Positions 9,645 to 18,426 of a stretch of 64,000 nt of DNA are shown one piece after another. The stretch comes from Arundinibacter roseus (lineage in GTDB: Bacteria; Bacteroidota; Bacteroidia; Cytophagales; Spirosomataceae), in assembly GCF_004348825.1 (NCBI RefSeq), contig NZ_SMJU01000020.1:18302-82301 (forward strand). Reading direction: 5' to 3'. Under the pieces are notes generated by a model that ran no database searches, was not told where the DNA came from, and was given only the letters and a program-made list of their open reading frames with translations. How positions within the stretch are numbered: the stretch's first letter is position 1; every line of letters starts with the position of its first letter. Position numbers and translations under genes: made by a program.

Positions 9645-10439
9645 TTACTCCTTTAATTCCAGATCTATATTCATCGCAAAGGCATTATCGTTTTGGTCGG
9701 AAAGCAGCAGTACGGCAGAGTAGTTGCCGGGGTTCACGGCGCTGATGTCAATCGTAAACATTTTGGAGGTACTGGGCAGCAATCCCATTGGCCCGCTTTG
9801 AAAGGACCCGACTTTACTGCCGGTTATGCGGTCAAAGATTTCGATGCCAGCAACCGGTCTGGTGTAGAGTGTCCCCTTGTTGGCAACTGCCAGTTTCACT
9901 TCCCGATTTGTGCCGTTTATTTCTATGTCTACCCGTTCAAAATTCAGATCTGTTTTTGCTTTTTCGGGCTGAACATTCGTAATCAGCTGAATAGCATACC
10001 GCATGGTATTGGTAATGGTCACCCCCGTTTGTTTGGCAGACTCTATTATTTGCGTTGGCTCAATTATTAGCACACTCCAATAGGTACCTATATCGGTCAC
10101 ATTCTGCGGAACGGTAATTTCGTAGAAAATGTCGAGTTTCTCTTTGCCTTTCAGGGTAATAAGGTTAGTATTCAATTTCACCCAGCCAGCGTTGCTTTTT
10201 TCGTTGGTTTGCGGATCGATGTATAAAGTGCGGCCATCGGCAAAATAGCTAAGGTCCTGCAAATAAATTTTTACGTCCTGCGGATGGTCAGCTGTATTTT
10301 GTATTTGTACCTTCCCTTTTAGTACCTGTCCATTTTCTACTTTGTACAAATGGGTAAGCCCGTTGAGCACAAAAATGCCTGCCTTTGCAGACAGAACCGG
10401 CACGGCTAAAAAGAAAAGAAATAGGATTCTCTTTGACAT
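9645..10439 (-). CDS. Periplasmic fimbrial-chaperone-like protein
   Basis: This 264-aa protein has a signal peptide (MSKRILFLFFLAVPVLSAKA) and two beta-sandwich regions. The first (residues 22-130) contains VQIQNTADHPQDVKIYLQDL, like the strands of PapD-type or DUF916-type chaperones. The second (about 145-264) contains VANKGTLYTRPVAGIEIFD and ends in a beta strand. Length fits PapD-family chaperones (about 230-260 aa). It sits 89 bp before the usher-like gene on the same strand and after the small subunit gene. I infer that it holds the two secreted subunits in the periplasm. The family identity is structural inference from the translation. Confidence 0.6.
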   Translation of the reverse strand: MSKRILFLFFLAVPVLSAKAGIFVLNGLTHLYKVENGQVLKGKVQIQNTADHPQDVKIYLQDLSYFADGRTLYIDPQTNEKSNAGWVKLNTNLITLKGKEKLDIFYEITVPQNVTDIGTYWSVLIIEPTQIIESAKQTGVTITNTMRYAIQLITNVQPEKAKTDLNFERVDIEINGTNREVKLAVANKGTLYTRPVAGIEIFDRITGSKVGSFQSGPMGLLPSTSKMFTIDISAVNPGNYSAVLLLSDQNDNAFAMNIDLELKE

Positions 10440-10767
10440 AGTTATTTATCTAAATTATATTATTCAGCTACAAATTTGCATGTTTGCTGGACCACACGCC
10501 CATCGAAAAGCATTAGTCAGAAGTAACCCGTAACCACCAATCAGTTAGTCTTTCTGCTGTCTCAAAACGCAGCCAGGCTATTCAAGCAAGAAAGTTACAA
10601 ATCCGCAGAAAGTTAGATTCTTTAAAGTATTGAAGGTGTAATGCAGCTATTCTCAGTCCAATGATGTAACTGAATTGGGCACGAGGTAAAATCCCCTTTC
10701 TCGGGGGGATTTTACCTCGTGTTATGCTTAAAAACCGATTGACCAGCTCGACTGAGAAAAAAAATGC
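10440..10767. other. Intergenic spacer between subunit and chaperone genes
   Basis: These 328 bp carry no gene. They hold a very strong hairpin at 10680-10721 just after the small subunit gene, then about 240 bp that could contain a separate promoter for the chaperone gene. Confidence 0.4.
10680..10721 (-). terminator. Strong hairpin after the pilin-like gene
   Basis: The arms ACGAGGTAAAATCCCC (10681-10696) and GGGGATTTTACCTCGT (10705-10720) are perfectly complementary over 16 bp with an 8-base loop, plus a C-G pair outside. It lies 47-88 bp past the stop of the 190-aa subunit gene. It would attenuate transcription into the chaperone and usher genes, as expected if the subunit is needed in excess. 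Confidence 0.7.
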
Positions 10768-11340
10768 TTAGTTGTCTGAAATAGTATAGACAACGTTTGT
10801 ACCAAATGTTCCTTGTTCCAACTGGCTATAGTTAGATCCACGGAAACTAAGCGAGTAAGTAAGCTGATGCCCGTTGCTGGTGCCATCTCCTGTATACGAA
10901 CTTCCTATTTCGGTGATAAGATCCTGGTCGTTCTCAGTCAGCGTTATGGGGTTGGCCTCAGGTGTTCCAAAGTCTCCTGCACCTGACCCCGTGTAGGTAG
11001 CAGCAGCCAGGAGAAGATCAACACCATAGGTAGTACCATTCAGCTTTACGGAAATTTTACGTGTAGCTGGTCCGTCCATAGTATAGGGTTGACTAATAGT
11101 AGAATAGTTCAGCCAAAGCTGAGTGTTGGGGCTAGGTGCCTGAATCGGCAGACCGGCTTCGGTAGGTGCCGTAAAGGCGAAGGTGATGGCAGTGGTACCG
11201 GATGACTCGATATCCAAAAGTGCCACCTCAGGAATGGAGATGTCCACGTTGTGATTGGCAGTTATTCCATCCTGTGCATAGGAATTGACTGCCACACATG
11301 CAAATGACAAAGCTAAAGCAAAGAGGGTAAATTTTTTCAT
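10768..11340 (-). CDS. Small secreted pilin-like subunit
   Basis: This 190-aa protein has a clear signal peptide (MKKFTLFALALSFACVAVNS, then YAQ). The mature part is a single beta-rich domain of about 167 residues with SIPEVALLDIESSG near its start and VVYTISDN at the very C-terminus. A tyrosine-containing amphipathic final strand resembles the C-terminal chaperone-recognition strand of fimbrial subunits. The same domain forms the N-terminal half of the 338-aa protein at 5852-6868. The gene is first in the operon and is followed by a strong terminator, which fits a major structural subunit. No database family was recognised by eye. Confidence 0.6.
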   Translation of the reverse strand: MKKFTLFALALSFACVAVNSYAQDGITANHNVDISIPEVALLDIESSGTTAITFAFTAPTEAGLPIQAPSPNTQLWLNYSTISQPYTMDGPATRKISVKLNGTTYGVDLLLAAATYTGSGAGDFGTPEANPITLTENDQDLITEIGSSYTGDGTSNGHQLTYSLSFRGSNYSQLEQGTFGTNVVYTISDN

Positions 11341-11775
11341 AAATAGATGATGGTTATACGCAGGTAAAGTTACGGATTGTTATATAAATCAAAATCATTT
11401 TTTGTATTTATTTGTTACAAATGGCTTCACTAAAAAGTGGGGCAGAATTAGAGTTCGGACGGCTGTGGTCTGAGCAATAGGTCACGGGTCGGAAAAATCT
11501 GGCCTGGTACAGTTCAGCTGTATTCAAATTCAGCGCCATCCTTAAAGATTTCTTCGGTATCCTAAGCCAGAAAATCTTAGGCATCCGTTAATCCAGCTTT
11601 ATTTTTGGATGGAATTGGATTTTTTGCCTGACTGAAAAAGACAAGCACAATGCATTAGTCAGAAAAAATGTTCAAGTGTAATCAATAGGCCATCTCCCGT
11701 TTGCTATTATATTCTGATTGTCTGACACAGGTTATGTAAGACTATTTCTAATTAATATTTTTTTTGATTTAATTT
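11341..11775. other. Upstream region of the pilin-like operon
   Basis: No gene is apparent. On the minus strand a TGATTTTG (complement at 11390-11397) and a TTTG (complement at 11418-11421), 20 bases apart, resemble the Bacteroidota -7 (TAnnTTTG) and -33 (TTTG) elements. They would start transcription about 40 bp before the subunit ATG at 11340. The rest shows nothing I can name. Confidence 0.35.
11390..11421 (-). promoter_or_regulatory. Candidate Bacteroidota promoter for the pilin-like operon
   Basis: TTTG and TGATTTTG are spaced by 20 bases on the minus strand, close to the Bacteroidota sigma-ABfr consensus (TTTG, 19-20 bases, TAnnTTTG). One position of the -7 box deviates. Confidence 0.35.
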
Positions 11776-11934
11776 AGATCTGAAGGTCTGCTAGAACACC
11801 TGGAAAAGGGTGAAGTGAATCTTACCATCGGCCAGGTCTTTGGTTTAGATCAGAACCAGGCCGACTAGTATCTGGAAAACAATCTGGGTGCTGGTAAAAT
11901 TGCTGGCTTATCCTGGTTGAATGTTTATGAGTAA
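11776..11934 (+). pseudogene. Remnant C-terminus of an unidentified protein
   Basis: A coding-like frame reads RSEGLLEHLEKGEVNLTIGQ then VFGLDQNQAD, hits TAG, then continues YLENNLGAGKIAGLSWLNVYE to a stop at 11932-11934. The composition is protein-like on both sides of the stop, which suggests the tail of a decayed gene whose 5' part is gone. I do not recognise the family. Confidence 0.35.
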
Positions 11935-11947
11935 TTATATAATCCAA

Positions 11948-12637
11948 ATGACAAAAATCCTGTGTATTCTGACCTTTAGTCTGCTATGTATTTCTATCCA
12001 GACTCAAGCGCAACGCATTTTGCCCTCCAAGGACAGACTGTCGCCCATTCAGGTGTCGATGTCAATTGAGCGAATACTGGGTAAAGAAGCTATCCGGGTT
12101 GTCAAAGACAGTGCGGTACAAAAGTTTGACGAGCCCACCTTTGTGCGGCTCAACGGTGTCGATTTTACCAATGGTACCATTGAGGTGAAAGTACTGAGCC
12201 GACTCCTGAAAAATGCACCGGAAATGGCCCGTGGCTTTATCGGAATTGCGTTTCGGATCAACCAGGCCAATTCCAGCTTCGAGAATATCTATATCCGTCC
12301 CACCAACGGTCGTGCACCAGATCAGGTACGTCGCAATCATTCCATTCAGTACTTCTCCTACCCCGATTACAAATTTGATCGTTTGCGGAAGGAATCACCG
12401 GAGCGTTATGAATCGTATGCCGACATGGCCCTGAACGAATGGATTACGATGAGAATCGTAGTGAACGGCTCAGAAGCCAAACTTTTCCTGAACGATGCTA
12501 AACAACCGGCACTGCTGGTTAAAGACCTGAAACATGGCCCAGGAACATCAACATCAGAGCCGTCAACAGGCATTGGTTTGTGGGTTGATGTGGGTACCGA
12601 AGGCTATTTCGCCGATCTTAAAATTACCAAACAGTGA
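11948..12637 (+). CDS. Secreted concanavalin-A-like (DUF1080-type) protein
   Basis: The preferred start at 11948 gives a typical signal peptide (MTKILCILTFSLLCISIQTQ, then AQ); an ATG at 11921 in the same frame would add nine residues but overlaps the upstream remnant. The mature protein has the pattern of family 3-keto-disaccharide hydrolase/DUF1080 beta-sandwich domains: FTNGTIEVKVLSR, ARGFIGIAFRIN, ENIYIRPTNGRAPDQVRRNH and a final GIGLWVDVGTEGYFADLKIT. It is about 229 aa, one domain long. Such domains bind or cut carbohydrates; the substrate cannot be told from sequence. The next 3' gene is a truncated DUF1624 gene. Confidence 0.7.
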   Translation: MTKILCILTFSLLCISIQTQAQRILPSKDRLSPIQVSMSIERILGKEAIRVVKDSAVQKFDEPTFVRLNGVDFTNGTIEVKVLSRLLKNAPEMARGFIGIAFRINQANSSFENIYIRPTNGRAPDQVRRNHSIQYFSYPDYKFDRLRKESPERYESYADMALNEWITMRIVVNGSEAKLFLNDAKQPALLVKDLKHGPGTSTSEPSTGIGLWVDVGTEGYFADLKITKQ

Positions 12638-12694
12638 GATCTACCAGGGGCTGACGGGTAAACGCCTGAAATCACCGTAACAATTCGATGTAGA

Positions 12695-12912
12695 ATGATG
12701 AATCAAGTTCCACCACGCACCCATGCGGTTGTTAACAATCGAATCGTTTCAATTGATGTAGTCCGGGGGATCGTGATGATTCTGAAGGCCCTGGACCATG
12801 TCCGGGATTTACTCCATATTTCCTCCTTAACCCAAAGCCCGACCGACCTGGCTACCACCACACCCGTGCTGTTCTTTTCCCGCTGGGTCACCCATCTTTG
12901 TGCACCAATTTT
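12695..12912 (+). pseudogene. DUF1624-family membrane protein, 5' fragment
   Basis: The ATG at 12695 opens about 72 residues typical of DUF1624/heparan-N-acetyltransferase-like membrane proteins: RIVSIDVVRGIVMILKALDH, then PTDLATTTPVLFFSRWVTH and LCAPIF. The family continues with several hundred residues of membrane helices, but here the frame passes directly into the coding region of an ABC permease in another frame. The junction is at an AATTTTTC run near 12905-12913. The fragment cannot be functional. Confidence 0.8.
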
Positions 12913-15307
12913 TCAAGACCTCAGCACGCAGCCTGAGGCGCAACAAATTTTTTTCAGGCATAAATATTCTTGGTCTTTCCATCAGTATGTCTGTCGGGCT
13001 GTTACTAATTGCGTTTGTGCATGATTTGCTAACTTATGATCGATTTAATGAAAATGGTAAACGGATTTATCGCATTACCAGCATTGCCAAATTTAAAGCA
13101 GAACAGGACGGCAAGTACTCATCCACCTCAAAGCTTATCCGTCAGAAAATTGCCGATGTTCAGCAGGTAACAATCGTCCGCAGGGACTTCGTGCAGGACG
13201 CAAGCGTTGGTGACAAAGTACTACCCATCAGGGGAATGTGGGCCGAACCGTCTTTGTTTAGAATCTTTACATTTCCGATGCTGGAAGGAAATCCTGACAC
13301 AGCCCTGAAAGATCCTTACACAGTTGTGCTGACCGAGTCTACTGCCCGAAAAATCTTCGGCAGCAGCCAGGCCATGGGCCAGATCATCAGGTTTGATTCA
13401 ATCGATTATCAGGTAACCGGGATCATGAAGGATGTTCCTTTCTTTTCGCATATCAATTTTGAAGCGCTGGTCTCGCTTTCCACGGCCCAACAGCTCCACA
13501 AAAACGACATGAATTTTGAAAAATGGTCGAACATGTATGGGAATTCGGTTTACCTTCTACTGGCTGAACATGCAAATGTGGATGATATTCAGTCCAAGCT
13601 CAATGAAATTGCAATGGAGGAAAATCGGGCCGAAGAAAGAATGGAGATTCAACTTGAATTACTTCCATTGCATAAAATCGTAGTGGGTGAAAAGCTTCAT
13701 TCGGGCTCAATGAGTGGTTCAGAAGGACCTCACATTTCTGGATCTCTCCTATGGATCCTTGGGGGGCTGGCTTTCATCGTTATTTTGTCAGCCTGTTTCA
13801 ATTATACCAATTTATCGATTGCCCGGGCTATGCGACGGTTTAAAGAAGTGGGTCTGCGGAAAGCCATTGGTGCCGGCAGCGGTCAGGTCTGGCAACAATT
13901 TATGTCCGAAGCCATCTTGATCTCTCTGTCCGCACTACTTTTTTCATTTCTTTTTTTTCTTTTCCTGAGGCCAAAGTTCATCAACCTGGCTCCCCAAATG
14001 CAGCAAACAGTAAAACTCGAACTTACGCCGTCAGTGGTCGCAGCCTTTCTTGTTTTTTCGGTACTTGTGGGCGGAATGGCCGGATTGTTACCTGCCCTGT
14101 TTTTTTCAAAAATCAGTGCCCTTCAGGCGCTAAAAAATGGCAGGTCTGTAAAAATGTTCTCCTACCGGGCGCTTAGACGCTCGTTGGTAATTATACAGTA
14201 TACCGTAACTCTGATTTTTATTACTACAACTTTTCTAAGCTATGTGCAGTACAAAAATATGCTTGCCTTCGATCTGGGTTTTAACACGGAAAACGTATTG
14301 AACATATCCATGCAGGGAAACCAGCCCGATGTGCTTTTGAAAGAACTGAATGAGATGCCGGAAGTTACGGCATTGTCCAAATCAATGATTATCACCAGCG
14401 TTGGGAATGCCTGGGGTGGCTATATAAAGTACAAAGATTCACGTGACTCAGCTTTGGTGATGACCAATCACGTGGATGAAAACTACCTGCCATTGCACCA
14501 ATACAAACTAGTTGCCGGAGAAAACTTTATTGCCAGACCCAATACCCCCGAAGGGGTTCGGGAAATTATAGTTAACCAGCAGTTTTTAAAACGATTCAAC
14601 ATCAGCGCCACCGATCCAGGCCAGGCAATCGGAGAAGAAATAACCTTCAGTAATTATAAAGTACGTAGCCAGAAGATGACCATTATCGGGGTTATAAAAG
14701 ACTTTCACTATGGAAAGCTTGAAAACATCATTGAGCCTGTGGCATTCATGTCCTGGACACCACAGGATCAGGCCATAATTAATGCAAAAATAAAAAACTC
14801 GGACCTTGCCTCCACGATGAACAAAATTGAGTCCACCTGGAAAAAAATTGATCCGGTGCACCCTCTAAAAGCCGAATTTTATGAAGATGCAATAAAAGAG
14901 GCTTACAGTGAATTCTCCACGATGATCCAAATTATAGCATTTCTCTCATTCCTAACAATTTCAATCGCATCCATGGGTTTATTGGGAATGGTGGTATTTA
15001 CAACCGAAACAAGACTCAAAGAAATATGTATTTGTAAAGTGATGGGAGCCAGCTCAGGAAACCTGATTATATTACTGAGCAGAAATTTTCTAATCTGCTG
15101 TCCATCTCCGCATTGGTCGCAATTCCTGTAACGTACCTGTTCTTTACTAACGTCGTGCTTACCAATTACCCGTATCATACCCCGGTACAATTCATGGAGC
15201 TGTTAGGTGGTGTATTGGTGGTTTTTCTGATCGCTTTCCCCCTAATTGGCATACAAACCCTGAAAGCAGCAAAGAGCAATCCTGTGAAAGTCCTTAAGGG
15301 AGAGTGA
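12909..15307 (+). pseudogene. MacB/FtsX-type ABC permease, 5'-truncated and frameshifted
   Basis: From about 12909 the frame reads FFKTSARSLRRNKFFSGINI then LGLSISMSVGLLL, the start of Cytophagales macrolide-export-type ABC permeases, whose first few residues are missing. Two FtsX domains with eight expected membrane segments follow (LWILGGLAFIVILSACFNYT near residue 286; ALRRSLVIIQYTVTLIFITT near 425). The reading frame breaks near 15092: adding one A in the AA at 15091-15092 would join NFL to NLLSISALVAIPVTYLFFTN, which runs in the next frame to 15307 and ends NPVKVLKGE as normal. So the gene is broken twice: a deletion at the start and a one-base loss near the end. Confidence 0.8.
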
Positions 15308-15680
15308 GACAACTACTTTTGCTCACGTAAATCTACTGAGTAAGAGTGAGATGGGAATTGTTGTTGGAAAGCTTTGCAGTGTCCCGCTACAAACGGCGTC
15401 ATGCATTAAGAGTATTAAATCTCTCATTTCCAGCAATTGAAGCTTAGTGGTGGGCTATTCATTGGATTTCTTTGTAAATGTGCATCAGTCAAGCAGGTTA
15501 TCTTCTGGTACCAGTAGTTAAATAAATTGAACTTCAAAGAATTGCAAACTCAGCTTATACTGAACGAGGAATGAATCCTGGGTACAAGTCATGTTTTCGG
15601 AATCTACTTTGGGCTGCCAGCTTTCAAATGTTGATTTGTGCAAATGGTGAGAAAAATTTTGAAAAACCAACTACCTTATT
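15308..15680. other. Intergenic region, nothing recognised
   Basis: The 373 bp between the permease pseudogene and the AraC gene show no convincing reading frame, repeat or RNA structure. Confidence 0.3.
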
Positions 15681-16568
15681 TCATATTTCTTTAGTTCCCG
15701 CTAGGGACCAATGCCTGTATTTATGCGGGGGGATGTTCATTATCTGTTTAAACTGACGGTTAAAATAGGACAGACTATTAAAACCTGATTCGAAGCAGGC
15801 GCTCGTTACACTGTAATCCGCTTTTTGAAGTAGTTTGCAGGCGTAGGCTACGCGAATTTCATTCAGGAATCTGGTAAAATTTTTCAGGGTTCTGGTTTTG
15901 AAATATCGGCAAAAGGCAGTTTCACTCATATTGGCTACCATAGCGACATCAGCAATGGAGATTTTTTCGGTAAAATGCGTGTAGACGTACTGATTGATTT
16001 TCCACATCCGTTCCTCATCCCGGCTGTAATCAAAGTAATAGTTTTGATTGGTCAAATACCTGAACTCACTACTTTCCGACAGCCGGAGCAAGGACAGCAG
16101 CAGGCTCAGCAGCTTCATGGGGTCAGACTGCTGAGGCATTTTTCTTAATTCCTGGCAAACCATAGCGTTGGTTTTTCCGCCAAACTGCAGGCCTCGCCTT
16201 GCCCTGGCAAATAACCCCGAAATTCCTTTGAATTCTGGTTTTGTCAAAAAATCCTTTCCGAGAAAATCTTCGGTAAACTGGATAATCAACCCCAGTGGTT
16301 TTGCCTGTTGGTTGTACTTTTCAAATTCAGGATTTGGCTGCAGAACGTGCGGGAAATTTGAGCCCAGCAGCACCAAATCGCCGGCATTGAATTCACAAAA
16401 TCCGTCACCTATGACACCATTGGTTTTTCCTTCGATAAAATAGATTAACTCCAACTCGGGGTGGTAGTGCCACCGGGTGGTCAGATCAAAGGGTTCCCAT
16501 TTAAAAACAAAAGACCGATTGGCCTGCGGGTTTATAAGTCGGTAACTCGGTGTACTCATGCTGATCAA
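15681..16568 (-). CDS. AraC-family transcriptional regulator with cupin domain
   Basis: This 295-aa protein has an N-terminal cupin sensor (about residues 25-90: RWHYHPELELIYFIEGKTNG, GDLVLLGSNFPHVL) and a C-terminal pair of helix-turn-helix motifs (about 195-290: ISIADVAMVANMSETAFCRY, SACFESGFNSLSYFNRQFKQ). It is transcribed divergently from the adjacent sugar-acid catabolic genes, with a 132-bp intergenic region, so it most likely controls the apiose-type cluster in response to a sugar or sugar acid. The ligand is inferred from context only. Confidence 0.9.
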   Translation of the reverse strand: MISMSTPSYRLINPQANRSFVFKWEPFDLTTRWHYHPELELIYFIEGKTNGVIGDGFCEFNAGDLVLLGSNFPHVLQPNPEFEKYNQQAKPLGLIIQFTEDFLGKDFLTKPEFKGISGLFARARRGLQFGGKTNAMVCQELRKMPQQSDPMKLLSLLLSLLRLSESSEFRYLTNQNYYFDYSRDEERMWKINQYVYTHFTEKISIADVAMVANMSETAFCRYFKTRTLKNFTRFLNEIRVAYACKLLQKADYSVTSACFESGFNSLSYFNRQFKQIMNIPPHKYRHWSLAGTKEI

Positions 16569-16626
16569 TTAATTGCCTATTCTCATAAACCGGAATAGGT
16601 AGTATTCTAACGTTTCTGAATGAATT

Positions 16627-16656
16627 TTTTTGAAACAAGGTAAAATAGTTCAAAAA
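16627..16656. promoter_or_regulatory. Inverted repeat between araC-type gene and catabolic operon
   Basis: TTTTTGAA (16627-16634) and TTCAAAAA (16649-16656) form perfect 8-bp arms 14 bases apart in the 132-bp divergent promoter region. The AT-rich arms could arise by chance; a regulator site is a guess from location. Confidence 0.3.
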
Positions 16657-16700
16657 TTAGCAAAGACTGTGAAAAAGTATGAGCCTACAAGTGATCAATT

Positions 16701-17552
16701 TTGCATAAAGAAAATAAGATAAACTTGGACTTAGGAATTAGCACCTATACGTTTCCCTGGGCAGTGGGAGTACCCGGATATCTGCCGGATACGCCGAAGA
16801 GCTGGTCGGATCTAATGACATTCTGTACCCAAAATCAGGTTCAGCGCTTTCAGATTGGCGATAATTTTCCGCTCCATGCCCTGTCATCCTCCGTTTTGAC
16901 GGAGTATATTCGTCAGGCAGAAGATCGGACAATCCAGCTCGAAGTAGGTACCCGGCGACTTGAAAAAGTACACCTGTTAAACTATCTGTCAATTGCCCGT
17001 CAGGCCCGTTCACCATTTTTGCGGGTTGTTATAGATGACACGGACTATGAACCCGATGAAGAATCTGTAATTGAAATTATAGGGGAAGTCCTGCCGCATT
17101 TCAGGTCGGAAAATGTCATGCTCAGTCTGGAAAACCATGACCGTTTTTCATCCAGTTCCTTATTGAATATAATTTTGGAAACTGATCCTGAGTGGGTAGG
17201 TATATGCCTGGATACGAGCAATTCTCTGCGGGCGGGAGAAGGAGTGGAACAGGTCCTTCACACGCTGCTGCCATTCATCCTAAACCTGCACTACAAAGAC
17301 ATTCAAATAGAGCGTGTCGGCCACAAAATGGGCTTTATGGTTCAGGGGTGCGAGCCGGGCACCGGAATCATCTCCCTGGATAGTCTGATTCAAACCCTTG
17401 GCAAATCAGACCGCTGTCAATCCGTAACGCTGGAACAGTGGCCGCCCTTTGTGGAAAACCTTGATCATACAATTCAGCAGGAAAGAGACTGGGCCTTGAA
17501 AGGAGTCCATTTTTTGAGACATACGTTAAACTTTTATTCACAACACATATGA
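16701..17552 (+). CDS. OiaC-like 3-oxo-isoapionate decarboxylase (TIM barrel)
   Basis: This 283-aa protein belongs to the xylose-isomerase-like TIM-barrel superfamily. The start LGISTYTFPWAVGVPGYLPD (from residue 11) and the ligand set E144 (LSLENHDRF), D171 (GICLDTSNS), H197 (NLHYKD) and E245 (TLEQWPP) form the expected metal site. These stretches fit my memory of OiaC, which decarboxylates 3-oxo-isoapionate to L-erythrulose. The start codon is TTG at 16701; no ATG lies upstream in frame. The stop overlaps the next gene (ApnO-like, start 17549) by 4 bases, so the two steps are translationally coupled. A general sugar isomerase/epimerase is the fallback annotation. Confidence 0.7.
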   Translation: MHKENKINLDLGISTYTFPWAVGVPGYLPDTPKSWSDLMTFCTQNQVQRFQIGDNFPLHALSSSVLTEYIRQAEDRTIQLEVGTRRLEKVHLLNYLSIARQARSPFLRVVIDDTDYEPDEESVIEIIGEVLPHFRSENVMLSLENHDRFSSSSLLNIILETDPEWVGICLDTSNSLRAGEGVEQVLHTLLPFILNLHYKDIQIERVGHKMGFMVQGCEPGTGIISLDSLIQTLGKSDRCQSVTLEQWPPFVENLDHTIQQERDWALKGVHFLRHTLNFYSQHI

Positions 17553-18382
17553 CAAATGTAGCTTTGGTAGGTGCCGGCGGGAAAATGGGCTGCCGCCTGA
17601 CGGATAATTTTCTTAAATCAACTGATTATGAAGTAAAATATCTGGAAATCAGTGAAAATGGAATGCAGCTACTGGCCCAGCGGGGCGTAACGGTTAGTTC
17701 ACCCGAAAGCAGCATTCACCAGGCCGATGTGGTAATTCTTGCCTTGCCGGATGTCGCTATCGGGGCTTTATCGGAGTCAATTATCCCGCAAATGAAGCCT
17801 GGTGCACTCGTGCTGACGCTGGATCCTGCGGCGCCATTGGATGGAGTTATTGCCCACCGCGATGATCTGGGCTATGTCATCGCTCACCCTTGTCACCCGT
17901 CTGTGTTCAACTGGGAGCCAACCCAGGAGGCTTTCCGCGACTTTTACGGGGGAATTTCGGCCCGGCAATCCATCGTGGTGGCGCTCATGCACGGCACAGA
18001 AGAACATTATAGTCTGGGCGAAAAAGTGGCACAGGATATGTATGCACCGATTTTGGAAACGCACCGGATTACCCTCGAACAAATGGCGATTCTTGAACCT
18101 GCCATGGTCGAGACACTTGCCCAAACCTGTATGGAAGTTGTTAAGGAAGGATTCGACCGTATCGTAGATCTTGGCGTTCCCGAGGCTGCCGCCCGGGATT
18201 TTGTCCTGGGACATTTACGGATTCAGATTGCGGTACTTTTTAAGGAGGTCAATGGTACTTTTTCTGACGCTGCCTACAAAATCTCCAAACGTGCCAGGCC
18301 TATTTTATTCAAAGAAGGCTGGGAGCGAATTTTTGAAATGGACGACATTCGTCAACAGGTCCGGGACATCACCCAAAAGTGA
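17549..18382 (+). CDS. ApnO-like D-apionate oxidoisomerase
   Basis: This 277-aa protein has an N-terminal Rossmann motif (VGAGGKMG, residues 7-14) and a C-terminal helical phosphogluconate-dehydrogenase-like domain (PGDH_C type), with VIAHPCHPSVFNW near residue 110 and GHLRIQIAVLFKEVNGTFSD near 221. D-apionate oxidoisomerase has this architecture; it oxidises D-apionate and moves the hydroxymethyl group to give 3-oxo-isoapionate. The gene overlaps the OiaC-like gene, which would consume that product. Among the cluster genes this is one of the stronger assignments, although other PGDH_C proteins act on different sugar acids. Confidence 0.7.
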   Translation: MTNVALVGAGGKMGCRLTDNFLKSTDYEVKYLEISENGMQLLAQRGVTVSSPESSIHQADVVILALPDVAIGALSESIIPQMKPGALVLTLDPAAPLDGVIAHRDDLGYVIAHPCHPSVFNWEPTQEAFRDFYGGISARQSIVVALMHGTEEHYSLGEKVAQDMYAPILETHRITLEQMAILEPAMVETLAQTCMEVVKEGFDRIVDLGVPEAAARDFVLGHLRIQIAVLFKEVNGTFSDAAYKISKRARPILFKEGWERIFEMDDIRQQVRDITQK

Positions 18383-18426
18383 ACCGGATGTCTTTCCGCT
18401 GCCTCGTATTATAAATTATACTTCCT

